A DNA stretch of 64,000 nt from Flavobacteriales bacterium UBA7666 (GTDB lineage Bacteria > Bacteroidota > Bacteroidia > Flavobacteriales_D > Crocinitomicaceae), in NCBI GenBank assembly GCA_002483265.1, contig DLHO01000020.1:1-64000 (forward strand), given 5' to 3'. Positions 7,489-16,034 of the stretch are shown here, piece by piece (position 1 is the stretch's first letter; each line of letters starts with the position of its first letter). The position numbers and the translations under genes were made by a program. The notes under the pieces were generated by a model that saw only the letters and a program-made list of their open reading frames with translations, made no database searches and was not told where the DNA came from.

Positions 7489-9084
7489 ATGCAGCACCGT
7501 TTACTCCTTATTTGCCTGTTTCCATTGTTTTTAAATGCTCAAACTATTCAGGAGCAAATTGATTTCGTCTTAAAAACAACTCCCCGAACGATTGAGAAGT
7601 ATTCTAAATCGTCTCGAAAGGATCTGATCTACCTTGAAACAGCTTTCAACAATGCCATCTTTACAGATGCAGCATTACTCAATTCGTTAAAAGATAAAGT
7701 TATTTTGAAAATCGAATTGGTGTATACTACGTATCGAAAATCAGAGTCATTTGACCAACATGGACTGAGTCGAAAGCGCTTGGAAAACTTATTTCTGGCT
7801 GCTCCGAATAGTTTGGATCAATCCGGAATAGAATGGATACTGCTGGCTCAGACAGGATGTAAGTCTGCAGAAGACGGGAAGAATTTTTTTCATGGTTTTG
7901 TGATCACATGTCACGACCTTCCGGATGCCGTTACTACGAAAGTGGAGTCGAATTTCCTTCGCGAAGTTGCTTCCGGTAAGATTAAGTCGTATGCTTATGA
8001 TACGTATTTGAAAAAGGAAACCGAGAAGCTGGAACGCGATTCTTTAGCGGATGTGGAGCCGGTAATTGTTCTTCCAAAATTTCCGCATAGTGAGCGGGCA
8101 CGTATTGATTATTTTTCAAAATACCTCAATTTCCCGCCTGAATCGACAGGTCCAAAAAAGGTAGATGTACAATTCATCATTAGCAAGGAAGGTAAAATTA
8201 CAAAAGTCATATTCCCCAATATGCCGGGGCCTTCTCCCTATAAAGATGAGGTCAGTGAGTTTATTAAGAGTATGCCCGATTGGACTCCGGGAACATTGAA
8301 CGGGAAACCAACGGAATGCATGGTTCAGTTTTCTGTAGATTTCATGAGCAGGGGAAGTGTGGTTCCATCTCCCTTAGAAGTGTTCGCAACGGAAGTGCCT
8401 CCGAAACTAAAGCCGAAATTGCCTGCCTATGATTACAGTGCGATCAAACCATTGCCTTCGTCCAATCAAGTGAGTAAATCTCTCACGAAAGTAGATTGGT
8501 CGAAAGCCACTTTGGTGTGTGATGTGACCGGAAGCATGGCTCCGTTTAATGCACAGGTGATTGAATTTATTGCATCTCAGTTGAAAAACAAGATTCAGTC
8601 ACCTAAGCAATTTATCTTCTTTAATGATGGAGATAATCGAAAAGATAAAACGAAGAAAATTGGTCAGACCGGTGGTGTTTACAGCTACACTTCAAGTAAT
8701 CTGGACTCCATTTCCGAGCAGATGATTTTTGTCATGTCAAAAGGTTCCGGTGGTGATTTACCGGAGAACAATATAGAAGCATTGATTTACGGATTGAAAT
8801 CCTATCCAAGAACCGAAAAATTGATTCTGATTGCAGATAATTTTGCTTCACCCAGAGATATGGCATTGGTTGGGAGCATTGGAATTCCGGTGCATGTGGT
8901 GGTTTGTGGAGGAACCGTTTTAAACGAGGATTATTTGGATCTGGCCTATAAAACAAAAGGTTCTTTAAGCTTTAATGGTATTGATTATCTGGATTTCTAC
9001 AAATTTGAAGATGGGTCTACCATGCATATTGGCAAAACCACGTATGTTCTCAAAAAAGGACATTTTGTACAGAAAAGAGACTAG
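7489..9084 (+). CDS. Exported TonB-C-like plus VWA-like fusion protein
   Basis: 531 residues when started at ATG 7489, which puts a clean signal peptide (MQHRLLLICLFPLFLNAQ) at the N-terminus; an upstream in-frame ATG at 7459 would add ten non-hydrophobic residues. Two parts are visible. Around residues 215-280 is a TonB C-terminal-like module (VDVQFIISKEGKITKV, MPDWTPGTLNGKP, CMVQFSVDF), the form often found in Bacteroidota proteins that are not true TonB. From about residue 340 is a von Willebrand factor A-like domain with the MIDAS-like DVTGSM. The combination suggests an envelope adhesion or sensing protein, but substrate and partner are unknown. It sits between the map pair and dusB on the same strand. 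Confidence 0.6.
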   Translation: MQHRLLLICLFPLFLNAQTIQEQIDFVLKTTPRTIEKYSKSSRKDLIYLETAFNNAIFTDAALLNSLKDKVILKIELVYTTYRKSESFDQHGLSRKRLENLFLAAPNSLDQSGIEWILLAQTGCKSAEDGKNFFHGFVITCHDLPDAVTTKVESNFLREVASGKIKSYAYDTYLKKETEKLERDSLADVEPVIVLPKFPHSERARIDYFSKYLNFPPESTGPKKVDVQFIISKEGKITKVIFPNMPGPSPYKDEVSEFIKSMPDWTPGTLNGKPTECMVQFSVDFMSRGSVVPSPLEVFATEVPPKLKPKLPAYDYSAIKPLPSSNQVSKSLTKVDWSKATLVCDVTGSMAPFNAQVIEFIASQLKNKIQSPKQFIFFNDGDNRKDKTKKIGQTGGVYSYTSSNLDSISEQMIFVMSKGSGGDLPENNIEALIYGLKSYPRTEKLILIADNFASPRDMALVGSIGIPVHVVVCGGTVLNEDYLDLAYKTKGSLSFNGIDYLDFYKFEDGSTMHIGKTTYVLKKGHFVQKRD

Positions 9085-9158
9085 TGAATGCAAAATTCAA
9101 AAGTCAAAAATGAAATCGACTCTGCCAGCTAATCTCAGAAAACTCTTTTGAATTTTGA

Positions 9159-9176
9159 TCCTGATAATTATCAGGA
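9159..9176. repeat. Perfect 18-bp palindrome before dusB
   Basis: tcctgataattatcagga reads the same on both strands. Around it, aaaattcaaaag at about 9090 and cttttgaatttt at about 9145 form a further inverted pair. It occupies the 124-bp gap between the VWA fusion gene and dusB and may act as a terminator without a U-tract or as a mobile palindrome. Confidence 0.75.
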
Positions 9177-9196
9177 CATCATTTTGAATTTAGCTG

Positions 9197-9205
9197 TATC
9201 TTTGC
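9197..9205 (+). promoter_or_regulatory. -7 box of dusB
   Basis: TATCTTTGC ends 3 bp before the ATG at 9209. The predicted transcript would carry almost no leader. Confidence 0.65.
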
Positions 9206-9208
9206 ACC

Positions 9209-10210
9209 ATGGTAAAAATCCGGGATATTGAATTGGGTGAATTTCCGCTTCTTTTGGCTCCAATGGAAGATGTGAGTGATCCACCGTTCAGAGCTTTGTG
9301 TAAAAAACACGGAGCCGATTTGATGTACACCGAATTTATTTCTTCCGAAGGATTGATCCGTGATGCGATTAAGAGCCGTCAAAAGCTGGATATTTTCGAT
9401 TACGAAAAACCGATTGGAATTCAAATTTTTGGTGGAGACGAAGATGCCATGGCCATGTCTGCTAAAATTGTAGATGCCACCAATCCGGATTTATTGGATA
9501 TCAATTTTGGTTGTCCGGTGAAGAAAGTAGTGAGTAAAGGAGCAGGAGCAGGTGTTTTGAAAGATGTGGACTTGATGGTTCGTTTAACAAAAGCCTGTAT
9601 CAATTCTACGAAACTTCCGGTTACGGTGAAAACGCGCCTGGGTTGGGACGATTCAATGATTAACATCATGGAAGTGGCAGAAAGGCTGCAGGATATTGGT
9701 GTGGAAGCGTTATCGATTCACGGACGTACGCGTTCGCAGATGTACAAAGGTGAAGCAGATTGGAGTCACATAGCTGAAGTAAAGAATAATCCACGAATCA
9801 AAATTCCCATTTTTGGAAACGGAGATATCGATACACCTGAAAAAGCAGTAGAATATAAGAATCGCTACGGAGTTGACGGAATTATGATTGGTCGTGCAAG
9901 TATCGGTTATCCATGGATTTTTAACGAGGTAAAACACTTTATGGCAACCGGTGAGCATTTGGCTATTCCGGGAGTGAAGGAGAGAGTAGAAGCTGCCCGT
10001 GATCACTTAATGATGAGTGTGAAATGGAAAGGTGAACGCTTGGGAGTGGTGGAAATGAAGCGCCATTATACGAATTATTTCAAAGGAATTGCGCACTTCA
10101 AGGAGTTCAGAACCAAATTGGTTACTTCTTTCGAATTACAGGAAATTTTAGACATGCTTTCTTACCTGGAAGAAAACTCAGAAGAGTTTGTTTTTTCAAA
10201 TCCGGTTTGA
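9209..10210 (+). CDS. dusB: tRNA-dihydrouridine synthase (DusB family)
   Basis: 333 residues. An FMN enzyme that reduces uridine to dihydrouridine in the tRNA D-loop. The TIM-barrel motifs are in order: LLLAPMEDVSDPPFRALCKK at the N-terminus, QIFGGDEDAM, DINFGCPVKKVVSKGAGAGVL with the catalytic Cys, TVKTRLGWD, SIHGRTRSQMYKGEADW, and IPIFGNGDI/GVDGIMIGRASIGYPWIF for phosphate binding (quoted in parts). The helical RNA-binding tail is present, so it is full length. The gene has its own promoter. Its TGA stop is the first three bases of a 24-bp inverted repeat. Confidence 0.93.
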   Translation: MVKIRDIELGEFPLLLAPMEDVSDPPFRALCKKHGADLMYTEFISSEGLIRDAIKSRQKLDIFDYEKPIGIQIFGGDEDAMAMSAKIVDATNPDLLDINFGCPVKKVVSKGAGAGVLKDVDLMVRLTKACINSTKLPVTVKTRLGWDDSMINIMEVAERLQDIGVEALSIHGRTRSQMYKGEADWSHIAEVKNNPRIKIPIFGNGDIDTPEKAVEYKNRYGVDGIMIGRASIGYPWIFNEVKHFMATGEHLAIPGVKERVEAARDHLMMSVKWKGERLGVVEMKRHYTNYFKGIAHFKEFRTKLVTSFELQEILDMLSYLEENSEEFVFSNPV

Positions 10211-10365
10211 CTTCGACTTCGCTCAGTCACCGGTTTTCAATATTTTAGTTCAGAATATGATATTTCGCATATTCACAAGCGGTAAACAAAGCCTAGCAAA
10301 TAATTTTTAAGAAGCTAAATCTAAATTAGCTAAGTATTAAAGGTGACTGAGCGGAGTCGAAGTCA
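10208..10365. repeat. 24-bp inverted repeat that supplies both convergent stop codons
   Basis: Arms 10208-10231 and 10342-10365 (cttcgacttcgctcagtc type) are complementary with one mismatch across a 110-bp spacer. The outermost three bases of each arm form the TGA stop of dusB on one side and the TGA stop of the minus-strand TonB-C-like gene on the other. The spacer holds no gene. The arm resembles a short repeat common in Bacteroidota intergenic regions. Confidence 0.85.
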
Positions 10366-10704
10366 CTGAACTTTATACGTATACTTCACACGTACATGCT
10401 CGAATGGTGCGTAACGTGTTCCGGCAGTAAATTTCAACTTTTTAGAAGCGTTTTCAGCTTTCATTCTGGAAGGTGTAGACTTGATTGTAGATTGATCACC
10501 AATGATTTTCGTTCCTGTTACAATTCCTTCGCGATTAACGGCTAATTCTACCACAACAGTTCCGTCAGCAGTTGCCGGAATAATGAATTTTTCCTCAGTA
10601 GTCAATAATTTACGACCCGAGTCAACCAATGTTCCTGTAAGTATTTGAGATTCAGCTTGGGAGTAGCTTAAAAGTGCAATTGTAAGTAGAAGAAGTTTTT
10701 TCAT
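10363..10704 (-). CDS. Small exported TonB-C-terminal-like protein
   Basis: 113 residues with a signal peptide (MKKLLLLTIALLSYSQAES). The rest is a single TonB C-terminal-like fold: VVVELAVNREGIVTGTKI, then KLKFTAGTRYAPFEHVRVKYTYKV. It lacks the N-terminal membrane anchor and proline-rich linker of a true energy-transducing TonB, so a transducer role is unlikely. It starts 10 bp after the stop of recG, and the two are probably co-transcribed. Its own stop lies in the inverted repeat shared with dusB. Confidence 0.6.
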   Translation of the reverse strand: MKKLLLLTIALLSYSQAESQILTGTLVDSGRKLLTTEEKFIIPATADGTVVVELAVNREGIVTGTKIIGDQSTIKSTPSRMKAENASKKLKFTAGTRYAPFEHVRVKYTYKVQ

Positions 10705-10713
10705 TGTTCAAGT

Positions 10714-12813
10714 TTACGAAATTTCTGCCCAATTTGGTTTGTCCTGAAGTCTTTTTATTGCCTCCAGCCGCAAGAAAATATGTTCTTGTTTTTCCAATCG
10801 TGGGTCTTCTGTTAAAAGCTCTCTTGCTTTGTCCCGTGCCAATGCAACAAGCGGGCCATCTTTCGCTAAATCTGCAATTTTCAAATCCAGATTCCCACTT
10901 TGCTGAGTTCCCATAATATCTCCGGGGCCTCGTAGTTCCAAATCGACTTCTGAAATTTCAAATCCGTCATTGGTGCGCACCATGGTGTGAATGCGTTTTT
11001 TGGTATCGGCAGATAATTTATTTCCGGTCATGAGCAAACAATAAGATTGCTCGGCTCCACGACCCACACGACCACGCAGCTGATGCAGTTGAGACAAACC
11101 GAAACGTTCGGAACTTTCAATGACCATCACAGATGCATTCGGAACATTTACACCAACTTCGATTACTGTTGTAGCAACCATGATCTGAGTCTTTCCTTCT
11201 ACAAAGAGCTGCATTTCGTAGTCTTTAACATCGGCTTTCATTTTTCCATGAACGATACTTACTCTGTAATCGGGTAGTGGAAAAGCACGGCTAATTGATT
11301 CGAATCCGTCCATCAGATTGTTGTAATCCAATGTTTCAGATTCCTGAATTAAAGGATACACGATGTAAATCTGTCTTCCGAGTGCAATTTCCTTGCGGAT
11401 AAATCCAAAAACAAGCGAACGGTCTTTTTCAAAATGATGCTTGGTGGTAATGGGTTTTCTTCCCGGAGGAAGTTCATCGATTACTGAAACGTCTAAATCT
11501 CCGTAGTAAGTCATAGCAAGTGTTCGCGGAATAGGCGTTGCAGTCATGACCAAAATATGCGGAGGCGAAGTGTTTTTCTTCCACAAACGCGAACGTTGTT
11601 CCACACCAAAACGATGCTGTTCGTCAATTACAACCAATCCTAAATTTTTGAATTGGACGATATCCTCCAGCAATGCATGCGTTCCGATCAGAATATTGAT
11701 TTCTCCGCTAAGCAGTTTCTCGTGAATTTCTCTTCGGGCAGCTTTTTTTGTGGAACCAGTCAGCAGGGCAATTTTAACGGAGGTTCCTTCCAATAATTCG
11801 CTTAAACCTACAAAATGTTGATTCGCTAAAATTTCTGTTGGCGCCATCAATGCTCCTTGCAATCCTGAGCCGATTCCCATTAGGATTGTGAGTAAAGCAA
11901 CCACTGTTTTTCCGCTTCCTACATCACCTTGCAGTAAGCGGTTCATTTGAAATCCTGAGCCAATGTCTCTGCGAATTTCTTTGAGTACTTTTTTCTGGGC
12001 ATTCGTCAATGGAAAAGGCAGGTTGTTTTCGTAGAAATCATGAAAGATCTGTCCTACTTCAGAAACTACCTGACCGCTGCTTTTCTGCATATTGATCGAC
12101 TTTCTGAGCAGTAATTCGATCTGGAGATTTAAGAGTTCTTCAAATTTGAATCGGGTGCGTGCCTTTTGAGCCAGTGCTACATCAGCAGGCATATGAATTG
12201 CGTGAATGGCAGCCCCGAAGGGTGGAAGCTTTAATTCCTTAATCAATTTAAGAGGAATCGTTTCTTCGAAATAAACCTTAGAAGCAAGATCTAACAATCC
12301 TTCTACCAATTTTTGAATTCCTTTCGAATGCAAACCCGAGGCATTCAATTTCTCAGTGGAAGAATAGACAGGCTGCCAACCCATATTTGCTTCATTTCCG
12401 GTTGCGGGAGTTAGTTCCGGATGGGAAATGTTCCAGGTATTGACATACGGTTTTGCTTTCCCGAAAACAATGTAGGTTGTGTTTAACTTCAGATTAGGCA
12501 AAATGTATTTATAGCCTTGAAACCAAAGCAAGTCAATAATCCCGGTGCTGTCCTGAAACTTGACATTCAAACGTTTTTGTCTTCCGGTTCCGGTTTCCGA
12601 AACAGAGATAATCTGACCTTTTAACTGAACATATCCGTCAATCTGCGGAATGTCTTTAATCAAATGGAATTTGGAACGATCAATGTAGCGAAAGGGAAAG
12701 TGGTAGAGCAAGTCATAATAGGTTGCGATTCCCAATTCATCCCTCAGTAATTTGGCTCTTTGCGGACCAACTCCTTTGAGGAATTCGATGTGAGTTTGCA
12801 ACCATTGATTCAT
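10714..12813 (-). CDS. recG: ATP-dependent DNA helicase RecG
   Basis: 699 residues, the usual length. RecG reverses stalled replication forks and migrates Holliday junctions. Seen in order: N-terminal helical region with FLKGVGPQRAKLL, the wedge/OB domain (about 60-130), Walker A GDVGSGKT at 296-303, Walker B box DEQH at 397-400, motif III TATPIPRTLAM, and the C-terminal motif VI QLRGRVGRG with the RecG-specific TRG-type tail (DLELRGPGDIMGTQQSG). All helicase motifs are intact. Possible leader signal: TAAATTCG just before the ATG, a weak match to the -7 consensus. Confidence 0.95.
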   Translation of the reverse strand: MNQWLQTHIEFLKGVGPQRAKLLRDELGIATYYDLLYHFPFRYIDRSKFHLIKDIPQIDGYVQLKGQIISVSETGTGRQKRLNVKFQDSTGIIDLLWFQGYKYILPNLKLNTTYIVFGKAKPYVNTWNISHPELTPATGNEANMGWQPVYSSTEKLNASGLHSKGIQKLVEGLLDLASKVYFEETIPLKLIKELKLPPFGAAIHAIHMPADVALAQKARTRFKFEELLNLQIELLLRKSINMQKSSGQVVSEVGQIFHDFYENNLPFPLTNAQKKVLKEIRRDIGSGFQMNRLLQGDVGSGKTVVALLTILMGIGSGLQGALMAPTEILANQHFVGLSELLEGTSVKIALLTGSTKKAARREIHEKLLSGEINILIGTHALLEDIVQFKNLGLVVIDEQHRFGVEQRSRLWKKNTSPPHILVMTATPIPRTLAMTYYGDLDVSVIDELPPGRKPITTKHHFEKDRSLVFGFIRKEIALGRQIYIVYPLIQESETLDYNNLMDGFESISRAFPLPDYRVSIVHGKMKADVKDYEMQLFVEGKTQIMVATTVIEVGVNVPNASVMVIESSERFGLSQLHQLRGRVGRGAEQSYCLLMTGNKLSADTKKRIHTMVRTNDGFEISEVDLELRGPGDIMGTQQSGNLDLKIADLAKDGPLVALARDKARELLTEDPRLEKQEHIFLRLEAIKRLQDKPNWAEIS

Positions 12814-12900
12814 GGTGCGAATTTAGCTATTTGGATTTTAGAATATTCAGACATCCCGATTTTAAGACTAAAATTCCTGAAGAAAACCCTATAAATGATA

Positions 12901-12932
12901 AATGGAGTTCAGACAGGCGTCCGAACTCCATT
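12901..12932. repeat. Hairpin in the recG-dsbD gap
   Basis: Arms aatggagttc and gaactccatt enclose agacaggcgtcc. It lies 126 bp beyond the dsbD stop on the minus strand and before recG. It is a plausible transcript end for dsbD, though no long U-tract follows. The gap 12814-13057 holds nothing else that I recognise. Confidence 0.55.
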
Positions 12933-13057
12933 CACTAATCAACCTAACCTAACCACCTAAATCAGTACAAAGTTAAATGTATTTTGTAATTAGGTAAACT
13001 ATTTTTAGTTAAAATTATCTTAATACAGGGTTTTTATTGATGAACGGTAAACCTGAA

Positions 13058-15157
13058 CTATTTTTTGTGTTTTTCCAGACCCTTTTCAAGCCATTTTTGG
13101 AAGACAGCCGGGTTGCCATGATTTTGATAATCTGCTGATCCGACCGGAATATCTTTTCCTTCCGGAGTTTGGAGTACATAATAAGGTTGTGAAGCCGTTT
13201 TGTATTCTTCAATTTGCTTCGCTGTCCATTTGTTTCCGATAGTTGTAACTGAGAAATCCTGTCCGTTTACCTTGATCGTTTTTTGTTCCTTTTTCGGCAA
13301 TTCAGTTCGTTCATCTACATATAAAGAAACAATTACGACGTCATTACGCAAGTGTTCAATAACCCCAGGCTGACCCCAAACGGAGTTTTCCATTTTACGA
13401 CAGTTGACGCATCCCCAACCTGTGAAATCAAGGAAAAGCGGTTTGTTTACTTTTTTAGCATAAGCCAATGCTTTGTCGTAGTCTTTGAATGCCATAATTC
13501 CTTGTGGACCTTTTTCCATTCCTTCCACTATTTCAATTTCTGCTCCTGTTGAATCCGTTGAACTTGCTACAGAGATTGTATTTCCTCCTCCGTTGCTTAA
13601 TCCACCCGGTACTTCTGCGTAAAAATCAGGAGGCAGGTAGGCATTGACCAAATTTAATGGTGCTCCCCACATACCGGGAATTAAATAAATGGTAAATGCA
13701 ATGGTTGCAGTAGCCATCATGGTTCTTCCAACAGAAAGTTTCTCAACCGGACTGTCGTGTGGTAAACGCACTTTTCCAAGCATGTATAATGAAAGCATTG
13801 CGAATATTCCGACCCAGATTGCAACAAATACTTCTCTGTGCAATAAATGCCATTGCATGGTTGTGTCTGCAGCACCCAAAAATTTGAATGCAAATGCAAT
13901 CTCCAGGAATCCTAAAAATACTTTGACTACATTCAGCCAACCTCCGGAATTCGGCATGGAATTCAACAAGGAAGGGAAAATAGCGAAAAGCATAAATGGC
14001 AAAGCAAGTGCTAGTCCAAAGGCAAACATTCCTATTAAAAGAGCCAGATCACCACCTGAAGTTGAGATACTCACCAACAAATCTCCTAAGATAGGTCCTG
14101 TGCAAGAAAATGAAGCCAAGGATAGTACTAGTGCCATAAAGAAGATTCCTACTACTCCACCTTTATCTGCTTTTGCGTCTGCTTTATTGACCCATTTTGC
14201 GGGTAATTGAATTTCGAATGCTCCAAGGAAAGACAAACCAAATACGATTAGCATTAAAAAGAAAAACAGGTTGAAATAAAGGTTTGTTGAAAGTTCATTT
14301 AAAAGACTTGATAATCGGGTTGCAATTACAACTCCGGCAAGTAATACGTGAATCAGGATAATGGATCCACCATAGATAAATGCATTACGGATTCCCAGTG
14401 CTCTTGTTTTACTTCTTTTCGTGAAGAAACTTACCGTCATTGGAATCATCGGGAAAACACACGGCATAATCAAGGCGATGAAACCACTGAAGAATGCTGC
14501 AAAGAATACTCCCCATAATGATTTCTTCTCGGGTTTTTTGATACTTACTTCAGCTGTGTTGTCGTTTTTGGTTTCTTTTACTGAAGATTTTGGATTATCG
14601 TTGTTCTCAGTTTCTTTGGATATTTCAACCGGAGTTTGTGCAGTGTTCTCATTTGTTTCTTCAACCTGAGCTGCTAAATCTTCGCATCCTTTTACTTTAA
14701 CGGTGTATTTTGCATCATAAGGAGGGAGACAATGATCTGCATCGCATGGTTGGAACAAATACGAACCGTTTAGTACAAAATCTTTTTTTGAAAGGATTTT
14801 TATTTTTTGTCTGATAACGATTTTACCCTCGTGATAGCTTAGATCTTCATCTGCAATATCATCATGTTTTTGAATGGGTTTTGGCTCTTTAACGGTTCCA
14901 ACAAGTTTGTAATTAGGAGATTTGTCCAATTTAAATTCGGTAGCTATTCCGAAAGTTCCCTTTGGTAGAACCAAGGCATTGATGTGCCAGTGAGGGGCAA
15001 TGCTAACTTCTGCAGTAATGGTAGCCTCGCATTCTTTTCCATATTCAACGGAAAATTTCCACTTAGCCATATCTTGGGATAGTTCTATCTGAGCATTGAC
15101 AGTATTTAGAGCGGATAAACCAACAAGAAGGATTAAACTTTTAAATAAGGATTTCAT
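13058..15157 (-). CDS. dsbD: DsbD-type thiol:disulfide interchange protein
   Basis: 699 residues. Moves reducing equivalents from cytoplasmic thioredoxin to periplasmic thiol proteins. Three redox modules are visible: a periplasmic alpha domain after the signal peptide with the Cys pair in PCDADHCLPP (about residue 138), a CcdA-like membrane domain with Cys in MPCVFPMIP and SFSCTGPI, and a C-terminal thioredoxin domain with the CxxC in GWGCVNCRK (about residue 588). Between modules one and two is a charged linker. All six cysteines expected for the relay are present. The gene starts 16 bp after the stand-alone alpha-domain gene and shares its promoter. Confidence 0.9.
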   Translation of the reverse strand: MKSLFKSLILLVGLSALNTVNAQIELSQDMAKWKFSVEYGKECEATITAEVSIAPHWHINALVLPKGTFGIATEFKLDKSPNYKLVGTVKEPKPIQKHDDIADEDLSYHEGKIVIRQKIKILSKKDFVLNGSYLFQPCDADHCLPPYDAKYTVKVKGCEDLAAQVEETNENTAQTPVEISKETENNDNPKSSVKETKNDNTAEVSIKKPEKKSLWGVFFAAFFSGFIALIMPCVFPMIPMTVSFFTKRSKTRALGIRNAFIYGGSIILIHVLLAGVVIATRLSSLLNELSTNLYFNLFFFLMLIVFGLSFLGAFEIQLPAKWVNKADAKADKGGVVGIFFMALVLSLASFSCTGPILGDLLVSISTSGGDLALLIGMFAFGLALALPFMLFAIFPSLLNSMPNSGGWLNVVKVFLGFLEIAFAFKFLGAADTTMQWHLLHREVFVAIWVGIFAMLSLYMLGKVRLPHDSPVEKLSVGRTMMATATIAFTIYLIPGMWGAPLNLVNAYLPPDFYAEVPGGLSNGGGNTISVASSTDSTGAEIEIVEGMEKGPQGIMAFKDYDKALAYAKKVNKPLFLDFTGWGCVNCRKMENSVWGQPGVIEHLRNDVVIVSLYVDERTELPKKEQKTIKVNGQDFSVTTIGNKWTAKQIEEYKTASQPYYVLQTPEGKDIPVGSADYQNHGNPAVFQKWLEKGLEKHKK

Positions 15158-15173
15158 AAAGTTTTTTTGGATA

Positions 15174-15608
15174 TTATGGAATTGTTATGGAAAAATCGAT
15201 ATCAACAGGAGGAAGGCACATGACTTCATTGCAAACCATGAAGGTGACATAGCCTTTGATTACTTCTCCTGATTTTGCTTTGGTCACTTTGCGTGTGAAT
15301 GTGACTTCTGTTTTGAAAAAATCTAAGGCAGCTTCAAAGTTTTCATCGTATTCATGAATGGCTTTGGGCTCTTTGACTTCTCCTTCAAATTTGATCGTTG
15401 GATTTTCTGTAAATGTAAAGCTGGTCGGAACAGGTCCGATGGTATTATTAATGTATTGACTGTATAAGTGCCAACCTTCAGAAATAATGGCCTTCATTTG
15501 AATTTCTTTCGTGCTCGGATTGTATGAGAAATCCCATTTCACTCTGTCCTGAGCAAAAAGAGAACTTCCAATCAATAAAAAAGAGCATAAAAAAAGCAGT
15601 TTACGCAT
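15174..15608 (-). CDS. Stand-alone DsbD alpha-domain protein
   Basis: 144 residues, signal peptide (MRKLLFLCSFLLIGSSLFAQ), then a fold like the N-terminal domain of DsbD, including GWHLYSQYI, EGEVKEPKAI and the redox pair in VCNEVMCLPP. It is a partial paralogue of the first domain of the dsbD next to it, with the same Cys spacing. A likely role is an extra periplasmic electron acceptor fed by the DsbD membrane domain. It is the first gene of a two-gene operon with a strong promoter. Confidence 0.75.
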   Translation of the reverse strand: MRKLLFLCSFLLIGSSLFAQDRVKWDFSYNPSTKEIQMKAIISEGWHLYSQYINNTIGPVPTSFTFTENPTIKFEGEVKEPKAIHEYDENFEAALDFFKTEVTFTRKVTKAKSGEVIKGYVTFMVCNEVMCLPPVDIDFSITIP

Positions 15609-15627
15609 GGGCTTTAGTTTATACTTC

Positions 15628-15657
15628 CAAAGCTACAAAACGAAAACTGCTTGGCAA
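15628..15657 (-). promoter_or_regulatory. Promoter of the DsbD-alpha/dsbD operon
   Basis: On the minus strand a TTG (complement of 15655-15657) is followed after exactly 19 nt by TAGCTTTG (complement of 15628-15635). This is the full -33/-7 consensus of the Bacteroidota primary sigma factor. The start codon is 20 bp downstream. Confidence 0.75.
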
Positions 15658-15685
15658 TAGGAGTTTAATGACTTTTCTTGAAAAG

Positions 15686-15955
15686 CTAAAACTTTAATTC
15701 TACGATGTGATCAATGGGAATCCACATGCCGCCTTTGAGGCAGATATATTTTTGGCCGGTAGCCCAAATAGTTGTATTGATTCTTTTTAGTCCTTCATCA
15801 TCGTGAAAAATGATGCCAACCTTATGATGGTAACCATTACCTAAACGCGTGGCTTCTTCTAATTTTGCACGAATATCTGATTGTTGTTCAAATTCAACAG
15901 GATGTTTAAAAGACAAATCTTTTACGACCTCTTTTTCGACTGTAACTGGTTCCAT
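15686..15955 (-). CDS. Small conserved Bacteroidota protein
   Basis: 89 residues, no signal peptide, soluble. Features: a charged N-terminus, then GNGYHHKVGIIFHDDEG, and a C-terminal segment TIWATGQKYICLKGGMWIP followed by IDHIVELKF. The last part reads like a small beta-barrel that recalls RNA-binding or LSm-like folds, but this is only an impression. I recall similar short proteins in many Bacteroidota without a function. It stands between the dsbD operon and tilS. Confidence 0.6.
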   Translation of the reverse strand: MEPVTVEKEVVKDLSFKHPVEFEQQSDIRAKLEEATRLGNGYHHKVGIIFHDDEGLKRINTTIWATGQKYICLKGGMWIPIDHIVELKF

Positions 15956-16034
15956 TTTGTGGGTATTTAAGAGTGTACAATCCGAAATTTAATAAAAAAA
16001 TAATTTCAAAATCACATTTCGTGAAAAAAAAGTG

